Notes: a model not told the origin generated them from the sequence alone. A stretch of 64,000 nucleotides of DNA from CAVSXS01 sp963767715 (GCA_963767715.1 CAVYFA010000018.1:1-64000); one strand, 5' to 3'; shown: positions 1-11,061, numbered from the stretch's first letter. Program-made: numbers and translations.

Positions 1-11
1 GTATATGGTAG

Positions 12-32
12 GGGTGACCCTCGCGGTCGCCC
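12..32. repeat. Small hairpin element, copy 1 (window edge)
   Basis: An 8-bp stem with one G-U pair (12-19 with 25-32) encloses the loop CTCGC. The same core, GGCGACC-5 nt-GGTCGCC, recurs at 4517-4537 and 18216-18234. This copy lies between two direct copies of GTATATGG (1-8 and 46-53), which could be a target duplication. It sits just upstream of the flavoprotein gene, so it may also end an upstream transcript outside the window. Confidence 0.5.
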
Positions 33-66
33 TGGCAGACTGGCAGTATATGGGAGATGAACTATC

Positions 67-1458
67 ATGGCTTCAACTACTCACTATGACGCGATTATTA
101 TTGGCGCGGGCCAGGCGGGCGGGCCGATCGCGCTGGCGCTGGCGAAGGCAGGTCGCAAGACCGCCCTTATCGAGCGGAAGCACGTCGGCGGAAGCTGCAT
201 CAACGAGGGATGCAGCCCCACCAAAACGATGGTAGCCAGCGCGCGTGTGGCTTATTTAGCTCGCCGGAGCGCGGATTACGGCGTCCGTACCGGCCAGGTA
301 ACGGTCGATATGGCGAAAGTCCGGCAGCGCAAACAGCACATCGTCGATATGTTTCGCAACAGCAGCCAGCAAACGCTTGAGAAAACCGAGGGCCTGGACC
401 TGCTATTTGGGGAGGCCAGCTTTACAGGCTCAAAGACCATGGAACTACGCCTGAATAGCGGCGAAACGCGCCAGCTCAGCGCGGATCTCATCTTTATCAA
501 CGCCGGTGACCGGCCGTCTCAGATAAACATTCCCGGCATAGAAACCGTTCCGACTTATGATTCGACCTCGATCATGGACCTGGAGACGGTTCCTGAGCAT
601 CTCATTGTGATCGGCGGTGGCTACATCAGCCTGGAGTTTGGCCAGATGTTCCGCCGCTTCGGGAGCCGCGTCACGATTATCCAGCGCGGCTCGCACTTGC
701 TGTCGCGCGAAGATGAGGATGTCGCCGAGGCGGTGGAGAACATCTTACGCGAGGACGGCATAGAGGTGCTGCTGGAGACGAAACCTGCGCGCGTCGCACA
801 ATCTGCACCGGGCAACATCCAGTTGACGGTACAGGCTTCAGTGGGAGAGCGCACGCTGAGCGGCTCACACCTGCTAATTGCGACGGGGCGTACGCCGAAT
901 TCTGACTGGCTCAACCTGGATGCCGCCGGAATTCAGGTGGACAAACGCGGCTATATCCAGGTGAACGAGCGCTTAGGAACGAACGTGCCAGGCGTTTATG
1001 CGCTGGGCGATATCAAGGGCGGCCCGGCCTTCACCCACATCTCCTACGACGATTTCCGCGTCGTTCGCACCAACCTGCTTGATAACGGAAATGCAAGTAC
1101 AAAAGGGCGCATAGTACCCTATACCATCTTCATCGATCCTCAGCTTGGACGCGTCGGCCTGAGCGAGAGGGAGGCGCGCGAGCAGGGGCATACCATCAAA
1201 GTCGCCAGAATCAACATGAATCAGGTGGACCGCGCCCTGGAATTGGACGAGTCGCGCGGCTTCATGAAGGCAGTCGTGGATGCCGGTACCGGCCAGATCC
1301 TGGGCGCCGCCGTGCTGGCCATCGAAGGCGGCGAAATCATGGCGATGCTGGAAGTAGCCATGATGGGCAAACTGCCCTATACCGCCCTGCGAGATGGTAT
1401 CTTCACTCACCCGACCCTGGCAGAGTCGCTGAATACCCTGTTTGAGAACATCGATTAA
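67..1458 (+). CDS. FAD-dependent pyridine nucleotide-disulfide oxidoreductase (mercuric reductase / dihydrolipoamide dehydrogenase family)
   Basis: The 463-residue length is usual for class I flavoprotein disulfide reductases. The FAD-binding GxGxxG is at residues 13-18. The redox-active pair Cys44/Cys49 lies in GGSCINEGCSPTKT. A second nucleotide fold (IGGGYISLEFG) near residue 180 should bind NAD(P)H. The C-terminal dimerisation domain ends with the catalytic HPTLAE (His448, Glu453). There is no N-terminal heavy-metal domain and no C-terminal Cys pair, so true mercuric reductase activity is not supported, and no lipoyl-complex genes are near. The enzyme probably transfers electrons from NAD(P)H to an unknown disulfide or quinone substrate in the cytoplasm. 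The start is an ATG behind GGGAGATGA. Confidence 0.9.
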   Translation: MASTTHYDAIIIGAGQAGGPIALALAKAGRKTALIERKHVGGSCINEGCSPTKTMVASARVAYLARRSADYGVRTGQVTVDMAKVRQRKQHIVDMFRNSSQQTLEKTEGLDLLFGEASFTGSKTMELRLNSGETRQLSADLIFINAGDRPSQINIPGIETVPTYDSTSIMDLETVPEHLIVIGGGYISLEFGQMFRRFGSRVTIIQRGSHLLSREDEDVAEAVENILREDGIEVLLETKPARVAQSAPGNIQLTVQASVGERTLSGSHLLIATGRTPNSDWLNLDAAGIQVDKRGYIQVNERLGTNVPGVYALGDIKGGPAFTHISYDDFRVVRTNLLDNGNASTKGRIVPYTIFIDPQLGRVGLSEREAREQGHTIKVARINMNQVDRALELDESRGFMKAVVDAGTGQILGAAVLAIEGGEIMAMLEVAMMGKLPYTALRDGIFTHPTLAESLNTLFENID

Positions 1459-1463
1459 CGGGG

Positions 1464-2519
1464 TTACCCCTCCGGAATCCCACGGATCAGCGCGTCCATC
1501 AGCACGCCAGCTCCGAAACGCATCACGTCGGTGGCGGGCAGTCCAGTCTCGTCTTCTGCCTGCTTGATCGCGTCTCTCGCCTGCTGGTCGCTCAGCCCAA
1601 ACGTCACCAGCGCCAGCCCTGCCACCTTGCATGGGCGCTCGGGCCTCACCCAGCTCACGGTATCCTCGTTCAGCGCGATCATGCGATTGAGCGAAGGCAG
1701 TGGACAATAGGTGTATCCCTCAATCTGCGTAGCTCCGACAATGTGGCAAAAGATCATGGCGTCGGGCATGGAGCCATGAATGAGGCCGAGCGTGACGGGC
1801 GAATAGCCGGGGTGGTTGAGCGCGCCCTGCCCCTCGACAAAGACCCAGTCGTACTTGTTGCTGAAATCGATGACCATCTCTTCCACCATGCCCGCCACGA
1901 AGTCGCTGATGATGCGGTCAACCGGCAGGCCGTTATCGGAGATCATGATGCCCGTCTGTCCAGTTGCGACGAAGGCGCTGCTCAATCCCCTGCGGCGCGC
2001 CTCCAGGTCGAGCTCCAGCGCCGCGGTCATTTTGCCGACGGCGCAATCCGAGCCTACAAACAGGACGGTGTGGCTGCCGGGCCGGTGTGGGAGAAATTGC
2101 GCGACGCGATTCTTGTCGGGCGGGCGGCGCACGTCCCAGATCGTCACGCCGCGCTTCTGAGCGGCAGCGCGCAGTTCCTCGTCGTCAGAGAGGAAGAAGT
2201 GCAGGCCGCTGATGAGGTTGAGTCCCGCTTCGATGGCCGCCAGCAGTTGCCAGCGCCACGCCTGCGGCAGCGCCCCGCCCATCGGGGCAATACCGATCAG
2301 CAGCGTATCGGGCCGGTAGGCCAGCGCCTCGTGGATGTCGCGCACAACCGGAATATTCTGCCCGTAAGATACCTCGAGCGCCTGCGCCACGCTCTGCCCT
2401 GCTTTGGTGCTGTCGATCACCGCCACAATCGTATCCTTGCCATAGCGAATGACACCCGTGGCTGTTTTGCCGTAGTGCCTTTCAAAGGCACCCTCCGCCA
2501 GTATTGCTATGCGTCGCAT
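1464..2519 (-). CDS. DUF1611 family protein (DgcN-like)
   Basis: This 351-residue protein matches the DUF1611 family: a Rossmann-like N-terminal domain (starting MRRIAILAEGAF) and a C-terminal P-loop domain with GSDCAVGKMTAAL near residues 155-168. One family member, DgcN, is described as a D-glutamate N-acetyltransferase; the usual partner DgcA (an enolase-superfamily epimerase) is not adjacent, so this substrate is not assured. It is convergent with the flavoprotein gene, with only 5 bp between the stops. AAGGAG lies about 11 nt before the ATG. Confidence 0.8.
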   Translation of the reverse strand: MRRIAILAEGAFERHYGKTATGVIRYGKDTIVAVIDSTKAGQSVAQALEVSYGQNIPVVRDIHEALAYRPDTLLIGIAPMGGALPQAWRWQLLAAIEAGLNLISGLHFFLSDDEELRAAAQKRGVTIWDVRRPPDKNRVAQFLPHRPGSHTVLFVGSDCAVGKMTAALELDLEARRRGLSSAFVATGQTGIMISDNGLPVDRIISDFVAGMVEEMVIDFSNKYDWVFVEGQGALNHPGYSPVTLGLIHGSMPDAMIFCHIVGATQIEGYTYCPLPSLNRMIALNEDTVSWVRPERPCKVAGLALVTFGLSDQQARDAIKQAEDETGLPATDVMRFGAGVLMDALIRGIPEG

Positions 2520-2745
2520 AATTTACAGTCACTCCTTATCGTGTGGGAATATTGCTTGAATCATTATATGAGCCAGACGCATACGTTTACAAACAGGGAT
2601 GGTCGCCGGTAGATCATTGCAAAAACTGGTAAAACCAAGGGAAAGTGGCAATTCGGCCTACGTCCACTAGACGCTTTTCTTCAATCATGCTATCATATGC
2701 AACGATATCGGTACCTGTTTGATTCGCTGAAGGGGCGGGAACGCA

Positions 2746-3243
2746 ATGCATTTCAATTTAATTAACTGGCTCTTTACAGATCCGTGTACGGCCACGAACT
2801 GCGTGGCCGCCACTTCGACCACTCCGGCCACGCCGCCGGAAACATTTCATTTCTACCTGCCCTGGCTCATCTTTTGCAGCCTGGGCCTCTTGATCGCCTT
2901 CTATTACTCGGTTGAGGGCCGCAAACGCTTCGTCAAGAATAAGCCGGTCATGAAGTACATGCTGGATCGCTACCTGGGCTGGTTCGCGATCATCTGCATC
3001 CTGGGCTACCCCTTGATCTTCTCACGCGCCTTCCTGTACGAATATTTCTTCGCCTGGCGTGTCTGGCGCTACCTCTGGCTGGTCGGCCTGCTGGTGTGGG
3101 CTGTCCTCTGGGCCATCTACCTGGTGCGGAAATACCCGCAGGAGCGCGACAACTACCTGGCGTACCAGAATCGCAAGCAGTACATCCCCCGGGGCAATCG
3201 GCAAGGCAACAAGCGCAAAGCGAAAGCGGCTTCCAGCCGCTAA
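2746..3243 (+). CDS. Small three-helix membrane protein, unknown function
   Basis: This 165-residue protein is not recognised. A short N-terminal segment contains two Cys residues and a Thr/Pro-rich linker (residues 12-32). Three hydrophobic helices follow at about 34-54, 74-100 and 109-127. The tail is strongly basic (RGNRQGNKRKAKAASSR) and, by the positive-inside rule, probably cytoplasmic. The ATG follows GAAGGGGCGGG. It is divergent from the DUF1611 gene across 226 bp, and the next 570 bp hold no gene. Confidence 0.7.
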   Translation: MHFNLINWLFTDPCTATNCVAATSTTPATPPETFHFYLPWLIFCSLGLLIAFYYSVEGRKRFVKNKPVMKYMLDRYLGWFAIICILGYPLIFSRAFLYEYFFAWRVWRYLWLVGLLVWAVLWAIYLVRKYPQERDNYLAYQNRKQYIPRGNRQGNKRKAKAASSR

Positions 3244-3291
3244 TTAAACGTATGTTACATTTTTATGTGGCGACGTTACCTGGCGACCGTG

Positions 3292-3354
3292 AAGGTATCC
3301 AAGGTATCCAAGGTATCCGAGGTATCCGAGGTATCACTTGTATCCGAGGTATCG
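3292..3354 (+). repeat. 9-bp tandem repeat, seven copies
   Basis: Seven head-to-tail copies of (A/G)AGGTATCC occupy 3292-3354. The first three are identical and the last four carry one or two changes. It lies in the gene-free stretch 3244-3812. The period is a multiple of three, so the forward frame reads a GI-rich tripeptide repeat, but the short ORF over it has no convincing start signal. It looks like a slippage microsatellite. Confidence 0.85.
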
Positions 3355-3566
3355 CAGTGAATGCTCATACATACAAGGGATGTTCATGAGAGAGTTTACT
3401 GTGGTGAATTGGTCTGGCGATGCACTCTGGCTTCGTGTCTTTGATGGGGTAGGACCTGAGTGCTGGGACTCTAGTTGTGACATTAGCGTGCGGGGTTGGG
3501 ACATTTAGGACAGGCCGGTTCGTTGGAGGGATGCCGTTGGGGGAAGCTGTGGACTTGCCTGAGACG

Positions 3567-3593
3567 ATTTAGGACATTTAGGACATTTAGGAC
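3567..3593 (+). repeat. ATTTAGGAC tandem repeat, three copies
   Basis: Three tandem copies of ATTTAGGAC, with a fourth dispersed copy at 3502-3510. Apart from this and the array at 3292, the interval 3244-3812 shows no gene or clear promoter. Around 3745-3790 it contains a degenerate relative of the GGTCGCC hairpin. Confidence 0.7.
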
Positions 3594-3812
3594 AGGGGTA
3601 ATTTCGTTCGTGGATTGTGCCAGGTAGGGATGGGTGGAGGTATTATTAAAGTGCGAGACACAGGTGGGAGGAGAGCCCGCTTGCCTGAGCCTATCTTGTT
3701 TTCAGTATAGCAGGCAGGACATAACGGGAGCAATGGAGTGATGCCGCGAGGGTCGCCATTCAAAACATGGTCGCCCGGCAAAACGCGGGCGTCATTCGAG
3801 TGAGCATGACAG

Positions 3813-4472
3813 ATGGACGAATCACAGATAGAGGCTTCTCGCGAAATTCCTCGCGAAGGTCGTCCTGCCGGCATCATCCTGGCCGGGGGAAGCAGCCGGC
3901 GTATGGGCAAAGATAAAGCGCTGCTGCCGTATCCCGGCCAGCCCGGCGACCCCTCCGAAACGTTTCTTGAGCATCTCGTTACCGTGCTGGGTTTCTGCTG
4001 TTCCGAGGTGTTTGTTGTCGCCCGTGATGAACTACAGGCGTCAATCTATGCCCAGGTGGACGCGCAGGTCCTCCTCGACAGCATCCCAGGGGGCGGTCCC
4101 CTGGTCGGCCTCTACAGCGCCCTGCAAGCCATATCCACTCCCTATGCTATCCTGGTCGCTGTGGACATGCCCTTTGTAACCACACAATTGCTCGCCTATA
4201 TGCTCTCGCGCTACCAGCAAGACACCATTCTCGTTCCCCTGGTCAACGGCTATCCACAAGTTATGCTGGCCGTCTACCCCCGCTCTATTCTTCCTCTCCT
4301 AGAAGAGCGTATCGGGCAAGGTCGTCGCGACCTGCGCTGCCTGCTCGACGATGCCCGGGTGAGGTACATCGAAGGCGAGCAGTTGCGCGTTGTAGATGCT
4401 GAACTGCGGTCGTTTACCGGCATCAATACCCCGGAGGAAATGCAGCAGGCATTATCACGCGAACGCAACTAA
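3813..4472 (+). CDS. mobA: Molybdenum cofactor guanylyltransferase (MobA)
   Basis: MobA transfers GMP from GTP to molybdopterin, forming the guanine dinucleotide cofactor. The 219-residue protein has the nucleotidyltransferase signature LAGGSSRRMGKDKALL near residues 24-39, the metal-site motif VAVDMPF near residue 115, and the closing GINTPEE seen in the family. No other molybdenum cofactor genes are nearby. The start codon has only weak ribosome-binding sequence upstream. It is convergent with the S9 peptidase gene. Confidence 0.9.
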   Translation: MDESQIEASREIPREGRPAGIILAGGSSRRMGKDKALLPYPGQPGDPSETFLEHLVTVLGFCCSEVFVVARDELQASIYAQVDAQVLLDSIPGGGPLVGLYSALQAISTPYAILVAVDMPFVTTQLLAYMLSRYQQDTILVPLVNGYPQVMLAVYPRSILPLLEERIGQGRRDLRCLLDDARVRYIEGEQLRVVDAELRSFTGINTPEEMQQALSRERN

Positions 4473-4516
4473 GAAAGTCCAGGCGAGCGCGTTTTGGATG
4501 GGGACGGCGTTTTGGA

Positions 4517-4575
4517 TGGCGACCGCGAGGGTCGCCACTACATTTCACCTGGGCAATCACCAGAAATGTAGTGGC
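4517..4575. terminator. Double hairpin between convergent genes
   Basis: Two stems are adjacent: TGGCGACC (4517-4524) with GGTCGCCA (4530-4537) around loop GCGAG, then a 13-bp stem 4534-4546 with 4563-4575 around a 16-nt loop. The two overlap slightly and could be alternatives. A 13-bp direct repeat, GCGTTTTGGATGG, precedes them (4489-4501 and 4507-4519). Position between mobA and the peptidase gene fits a bidirectional terminator, although long T-runs are missing. Confidence 0.6.
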
Positions 4576-4587
4576 ACCCGGGAGAAC

Positions 4588-6525
4588 TTATACGTATCGT
4601 TCGAGCCAGCGCAACAGGCGATGCTCGGCATCGATGAAATGCTCCAACTCGCCCACCCCATGCCCTTCGCGTGGATAGATGGCCATTTCGACCGGTACGT
4701 TGCGCTCGCGAAGGGCACGATAGAACGCATAGGCCTGCGCGACCGGTACAGCGGGATCGTTCTCGCCATGCAGGATCAGTGTGGGCGTGCTCACACGATT
4801 AGCAAAGGTAATCGGCGAATGCCGGTAATAGACCTCGGGCTGTTCGAGTGGATCAGCGGCTAGCAGGAGTACGTCGGCGTCAGGGATGTTCGACTGGGCG
4901 TGCATACTGAGCCAGTCGTAGACACCGGCCCCCGTCATGGCCGCCTTAAAGCGCGTCGTCTGCGTCACGGCCCACGCGCTTAGAAAACCGCCATTACTCC
5001 ATCCGCCGATCGCCAGGCGGTTGCCGTCGACCAGGCCCCGGGCGATCAGGTAATCGATGCCAGCCATGATATCCTGAAAGTCTTTGCCGCCCATATCCCC
5101 TATCACCGCGTCAGCAAAAGTCGCACCGTTGCCCCAACTGCCACGGTAGTTGACGCGCAGTACGGCGTAGCCGGCCGATGCGAGTAACTGCGCGTCAATC
5201 GCCCAGTTATCGCTATCAGCTCCCGACGGCCCGCCATGCACGTCAATGTAAAGTGGTGGGGGTGAATCACCGGTAGGGTTGACCGGGGGGGTGAACAGTG
5301 CGTGGACAGTGTGTCCGTCCGCGCCGGGATAACGTATGTGCTGGCTGGTGGCCCACGACCAGGTCTCCTCCGCGATCGGGTTGAGCCGTGTGAGCCGCTG
5401 CCACTCGATGCCCGTGACGCCGCCGTTCACTCCTTCGCCCACGAATTTTCCGAAGTATGCGTCGGGCGGCTGCTGCGAGGTGGAATGGATGGTTGCAAAA
5501 GAGCTCAGATCAGGCGTAGGAGAGAGCCTGGGCTGATCCCACTGCATGACGAGGGCACGGTCTATCACCCTGATCGAATCATCAACTGCATCCAGGATGC
5601 CGACCAGGTGGCTCACCCCTTCAACGGCGGTATAGAGCAGGCGGCGTCCATCGGGGAACCAGGCGCACCAGGTCGGGCTGCATGCGATGCCGGGCGTCAG
5701 GTTGCGCGATTGGCCGTTTTCCAGCGAGAGCAGGGAGATTTCACCCGCGCCCCGCCCCGGATCGCTCCATTTCCCTGAAATGTATGCCAGTTGCCTGCCA
5801 TCCGGTGACCAGGCCAACGCCCGTGCCTGTGTGCTTACGGGAGGGAAGTGCGTGAGTTGATGCACAGTCCCTCCCTCAGCATCGACGAGACCGACCTGGC
5901 CGTGATACCAGCCCGTCTCATCCGGCCTCGGCGAGGAGTACAACGCAAATTGCCGGCCATCTGGCGACCAGGCATATTCCCAGACAGTGATTCCATCAGG
6001 CGTTACCGCCTGGGGAATTTCGTCATCCACGCGTACGGTCCAGAGGCGACGATGGCGCTCCTGCCCAGGTGTAAAGACCCTGGGGTCGCTTCCCGGCTCC
6101 ACGCCCTCCAGGGAAATGAAGGCGATCTTGCTCCCGTCCGGCGACCACGTCAGGTCGCTTACTCCATTTGGCAGCGTACAGACCTGTCGTGCGTCGCCGC
6201 CCGTGGCAGCGATGAAATGCAATTGGGGCCTGTCTTTTTCTCCCTCGCCCGCCGAGGTGAACGCCAGCTTTGTTCCGTCTGGCGACCAGCGCGGGCAAAG
6301 ATCGCTCTTTTTTCCGTGCGTCAGGAGTTCCGCCTTCCCGCCGGATGTGTCTACCGTCCAGATGCGCGTTCGTCCTTTGCTCTGCCCCGGAGGGGTTTCC
6401 TCTACCTCGAAGGCGATACGCCGACCATCGGCCGAGAGGTGCAAGTCACCGATGAAACGGAAGTCTTTTAGCGCTTCTATTGTAATAGGAACGCGCTGCT
6501 GCTCGCCGGATGTCATTGACCGCAT
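4588..6525 (-). CDS. S9 family prolyl oligopeptidase / acylaminoacyl-peptidase
   Basis: The first ~380 of 645 residues form a TolB/WD-like beta-propeller, seen as repeated SPDG blades (WSPDGTKLAF, WSPDGSKIAF, WSPDGRQLAY). The C-terminal alpha/beta-hydrolase domain has the nucleophile in GGWSNGG (Ser510), Asp590 in GEND and His622 in EGHG, the complete S9 triad. The enzyme should cleave short or N-blocked peptides in the cytoplasm; no signal peptide is visible. It runs in the same direction as the IDI gene, 129 bp downstream of it, so it may have its own promoter. Confidence 0.92.
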   Translation of the reverse strand: MRSMTSGEQQRVPITIEALKDFRFIGDLHLSADGRRIAFEVEETPPGQSKGRTRIWTVDTSGGKAELLTHGKKSDLCPRWSPDGTKLAFTSAGEGEKDRPQLHFIAATGGDARQVCTLPNGVSDLTWSPDGSKIAFISLEGVEPGSDPRVFTPGQERHRRLWTVRVDDEIPQAVTPDGITVWEYAWSPDGRQFALYSSPRPDETGWYHGQVGLVDAEGGTVHQLTHFPPVSTQARALAWSPDGRQLAYISGKWSDPGRGAGEISLLSLENGQSRNLTPGIACSPTWCAWFPDGRRLLYTAVEGVSHLVGILDAVDDSIRVIDRALVMQWDQPRLSPTPDLSSFATIHSTSQQPPDAYFGKFVGEGVNGGVTGIEWQRLTRLNPIAEETWSWATSQHIRYPGADGHTVHALFTPPVNPTGDSPPPLYIDVHGGPSGADSDNWAIDAQLLASAGYAVLRVNYRGSWGNGATFADAVIGDMGGKDFQDIMAGIDYLIARGLVDGNRLAIGGWSNGGFLSAWAVTQTTRFKAAMTGAGVYDWLSMHAQSNIPDADVLLLAADPLEQPEVYYRHSPITFANRVSTPTLILHGENDPAVPVAQAYAFYRALRERNVPVEMAIYPREGHGVGELEHFIDAEHRLLRWLERYV

Positions 6526-6654
6526 TGCCTGACCCCCTTATCTCGTCTATTTGGAATGTTCTCGAATGTGAGTGTATCATATCATTGTTTTGTTCTCTGC
6601 TCATGCCAAAAAGTAGCAGCGTTTCTCTGATGAGAGTGAGTCTGGAAGGCCATT

Positions 6655-7801
6655 TTACATTGGCGCATCCGCCGGATTCATTGCTCGCCATCGCCGCTGC
6701 GACATCGCGCGCAGGGTCTCCTCGAAGCCGCGCATCACCAGCCACGCGCGCGTCTCGCCGCCCACGACGACATCAACCTCGCGCAGCGCCGCTACCGTTG
6801 CCGCGCCGCTGAGCTGCATCGCTACCTTCAACTCTGCGATGACGGTCTCCAGCAGTTCGCAGACGGCATCGTATCCCTGGCTGGCAGCTTTGAGGAAGGG
6901 GAAACCCATGCCGACCAGAGTCGCGCCCAGCCCCAGAGCGCGCGCCATATCCAGCCCGTTGCGCACCCCGCCGGTTGAGATCAGTGGGAGCTGCGCCACG
7001 CCCGCTTCAACGACCGCGATAGGCGTGGCGATACCCCAGTCGCGGTAGAGCTGTCCGATGTTGCGCGTGCGCTCGTCCCCGCGCTCGGCCGAACGCGCCG
7101 CCTCCATCGCCGACATGCTGCTGCCGCCCGCGCCACCCACGTCGATGGCCGCCGACGCCGCAGGCACGCAGGAGCAGCGCCTGCTCGCGGCACACGCCCG
7201 CCCCCGTCTCTTTAGCGATCACCGGCAATGCCAGGCGCGCCGTCAACTGCTTCAGCGCCTCAGCTTCTCCCACGGCGCGCCGGTCGCCCTCCGGCTGCGC
7301 GGCCTCCTGCAAGCTGTTCATATGCACGGCCAGCGCGTTGGCCCCGATCATCTCGATGGCGCGCTGCACCTGTTCGAAGGTAAAGGCCGCGTGGCGCGCC
7401 TGCCGGATCAATTGCGGCGCGCCGATGTTCGCGATGAGAAACGCGTCCGGCGCCTGCTGGCGCGTCACAGCGTAGGTATCGCGCACCTCCGGGTTGACAA
7501 TGGCGGCGCGCTGGCTGCCCACGCCCAGGGCCAGCCCATAGTGCGCCGCAGCGCGCGCCAGGTTCGCATTGATGGAGGTTACATCGGGATGGCCGCCCGT
7601 CAGCGAGGAGATAAAGATGGGATAGCGCAGCTTGTGGCCGAGAAAGCTGACGGAAGTATCGATTTCATCCAGGTCAACTTCCGGCAGCGCCTGGTGAACA
7701 AACTGGATATCGCTCCAGTTGGCGCGCTGTGGCGCCGACACATCCTGCCCCAACGCTACAGCGACATGTTCGATCTTGCGTTGTTTCACTTCGTCGCTCA
7801 T
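6655..7801 (-). CDS. fni: Type II isopentenyl-diphosphate delta-isomerase (frameshifted)
   Basis: This FMN-dependent enzyme interconverts IPP and DMAPP. The N-terminal frame from 7801 carries RKIEHVAVAL and SSLTGGHPD, and reads to the strand before the FMN phosphate site. The rest continues in another frame with AIDVGGAGGSSMSA and STGGVRNGLDMARAL. The frames meet at about 7147-7154 in GGCGTCGGCGGCCATC; dropping one base restores V-G-A-I-D-V-G. Both halves are well conserved with no other stop, so a recent mutation or a base-call error is likelier than old decay. Repaired length is about 381 residues, a little longer than usual. Confidence 0.88.
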
Positions 7802-7846
7802 GATAGAGCCTCACTCTCATATGATTGATCTGCAAGGGCGCAATTA

Positions 7847-8110
7847 TGGAGATTAACAAATTACGACGGACATTGAAACCTCCACCGGACTGGCCGATCA
7901 TGTAGATGAACGAAATAATGTGGACAGTATAGCATCCAGCGGACTGGCCGATAATGCACATTAACAAATTAGTGCGGACATCATGCTATCCAACGGACTG
8001 GCCGATAAATCGGCGGTGGCCGCGGTAAACCGGGCCCTACTCTGGCTTGGCGGCCGTAGGCGTTCTAAATGGGGTCCTACCGATGGCCGGATCAATTTGT
8101 TAATAGGCAT
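7847..8110. repeat. Dispersed intergenic repeat, copy A
   Basis: This copy contains repeated modules (GGACTGGCCGATAA, ATTAACAAATTA, GTGGACAGTATAGCATCC) followed by GCGGTAAACCGGGCCCTAC and GATGGCCGGATCAATT. The same modules, in the same order, occur at 26427-26688 and 28705-28966, and an end module recurs at 49613-49713. It overlaps the 3' end of the GT-C gene, whose reading frame runs into it. Confidence 0.8.
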
Positions 8111-9662
8111 CATCGCGTCCGAGGGGATCGGCTTGCCAAGGAGGACGCTATGAAGCGCGCTCCTACGAAATAGACGAATGGTATTACCGAAAATGCACAA
8201 GGGCGTCAGGAAGGCGAACGGCGTTGCATCCAGGGCTAGCAGGGGATAATACAACAGCGCCGTACATGACAATAGTACCAGAGTTTTCGAGAGGGTATCG
8301 TATGGCCGCAGCGCCACAAGCCATACGATCCAGATGATATACCAGGGCCAGAACGTCAACGATGCCAGTGCCACAAATCCCACCATGGCGATGCACATGC
8401 CGGTGAATAACGCCTCCACTTGAGCTACCCTACCCATTTCCCGCAAGTACAGCAGTCCAAATACGAACAACGCCGGTGCAATAATCGTCAAAGCAGCGGC
8501 GGAGGCGGGATCGATTGGCGTATTGGGATACGAAGGGATATGCGCCAGGTTTATCAGCCAGGTATAGAGCAAATCCAAGCGGCGCGGCGAGCAACGCGAG
8601 CGGGGAGTTCGCAAGGCGCTCTAGATCAATCGAGGATGTGACTGCCAGAAACGTTGTCCCTCCTTGCCAGACGGGTATGCAGGTCAGTGCTGCTACAAAC
8701 AGCACAAGCAGCATTCTCAAGCCAAAGCCCTTCAACGCTGTGCGCATACGTTGCCTGCCGAGTACCATGTACCACGCGAACAAGGGCGCAATCACGAGCG
8801 CCAGCCAGTCCATACTGATCGCCAGCCCCACAAGAACCAGCGCACCAATTTCGTATGACCATCGTATAGCCGTCCCCGTTTCCGTTTCCGTAGGGGCGAG
8901 GGTGGTCGGGTGGACGCGGGGAGGGCCTTTATGGTCGCCCGCGGTACCCTGCTCCCGTGCCGTATCTTCCTGTGTGGGGGATGATACCTTGTGCTCCATC
9001 GGCGGGCGACCATAAAGGCCCTCCCCACGCATCCCCACCTCCCTCGCCCCTACGGGGTAAGGATGATTGCGCCAGACATACAGCCAAATTGCCAGCAGGA
9101 GCAGGCAGATGACCAGCCCATCGTAATGGCCGTTGCCCGCCAGTTCGAGCAGCACGAGCGGGTTCCAGGCGTAGAGCAGCGACCCGGGCAGGCGTTGCGC
9201 GGGTGCGGTTATGGTGAGAATCGCCCAGATCAGACCGGTGTTTGCGAGATGCGCGAATAACGCCAGGCCCCGGAAGAGCAATATGACCAGGAGCGGGTTG
9301 TGCCTGCCGGCACTCACCAGCAAAGAAGCAATAGCAAGCCAGGAAGGGCCGTACAGGATGGGCGTTGAGGCGGGAAGGAAACCGGCAGGCGGGTAGGCGA
9401 AGTAGCGCAGCTCCCGACTGACTGGCGGCAACGTAGGATTGGATGTCGGGCGAGAGTACGATGGGCAGGAAGAGCAGCGCACCCCCCAGCAGCAGCGCAC
9501 CCAGCAGCGGCAGGAGCAGCCAGCGCGCTGAAATGGATATTTTGCTGCTCAGGTGAAAGCCCCGGCTGACCGCAACGAGGTACAGGCAGGATACGCACGC
9601 GAAGGCCACGACAAGCCAGGCGGACGAGATACCCGGGTACGCGGGGCCGGCATAGTTTGCTG

Positions 9663-9666
<4 letters not shown>
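7961..9666 (-). pseudogene. GT-C type membrane glycosyltransferase (GT87-like), two frameshifts
   Basis: A polytopic membrane protein is spread over three frames. Part one (from 9666) has two N-terminal helices and the motif SPDIQSY, typical of the first periplasmic loop of polyprenyl-phosphate mannosyltransferases. Part two starts near 9405-9435 (RELRYFAYPPAG, ILYGPSW) and carries several helices. Part three starts near 8578-8592 (LLYTWLINLAHIPSYPN) and ends in helices with FWPWYIIWIVW. The C-terminal ~45 codons are repeat-derived. A palindromic insert at 8888-9055 lies in frame inside part two. The GTG start overlaps the purB stop as GTGA, implying translational coupling. True decay is possible given the insert and the repeat tail. 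Confidence 0.72.
8888..9055. mobile_element. Palindromic MITE-like insert inside the GT-C gene
   Basis: Perfect 25-bp arms (8918-8942 and 9002-9026) surround a 59-nt loop. Outer arms also match (8888-8901 with 9042-9055). The element encodes a Pro/Thr/Gly-rich stretch in an otherwise hydrophobic protein and keeps the reading frame. It looks like a non-autonomous palindromic insertion rather than native coding sequence. Confidence 0.7.
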
Positions 9667-10973
<1,307 letters not shown>

Positions 10974-11061
10974 AGTATAAAAATGTCTCTCGTTATGTTA
11001 CACTGGAACCCACGACTGTAGTAAGTAGTGTATCACACCTGCGAAATCTTGGAATAATGCT

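Noticed and set aside
67..1458. Mercury resistance locus
   Set aside because: There is no merR, merT or merP nearby, and the reductase lacks the heavy-metal domain and C-terminal Cys pair.
1743..2612. 289-codon frame opposite the DUF1611 gene
   Set aside because: It is the antisense shadow of a conserved gene in GC-rich DNA; its composition (Arg/His/Ala-rich) is not protein-like.
3292..3354. CRISPR array
   Set aside because: The units are 9 bp, contiguous and without spacers; no cas gene is present.
3096..3389. Protein with GI-rich tripeptide repeats
   Set aside because: The frame is a by-product of the 9-bp repeat, mostly overlaps the membrane protein gene and has no start signal of its own.
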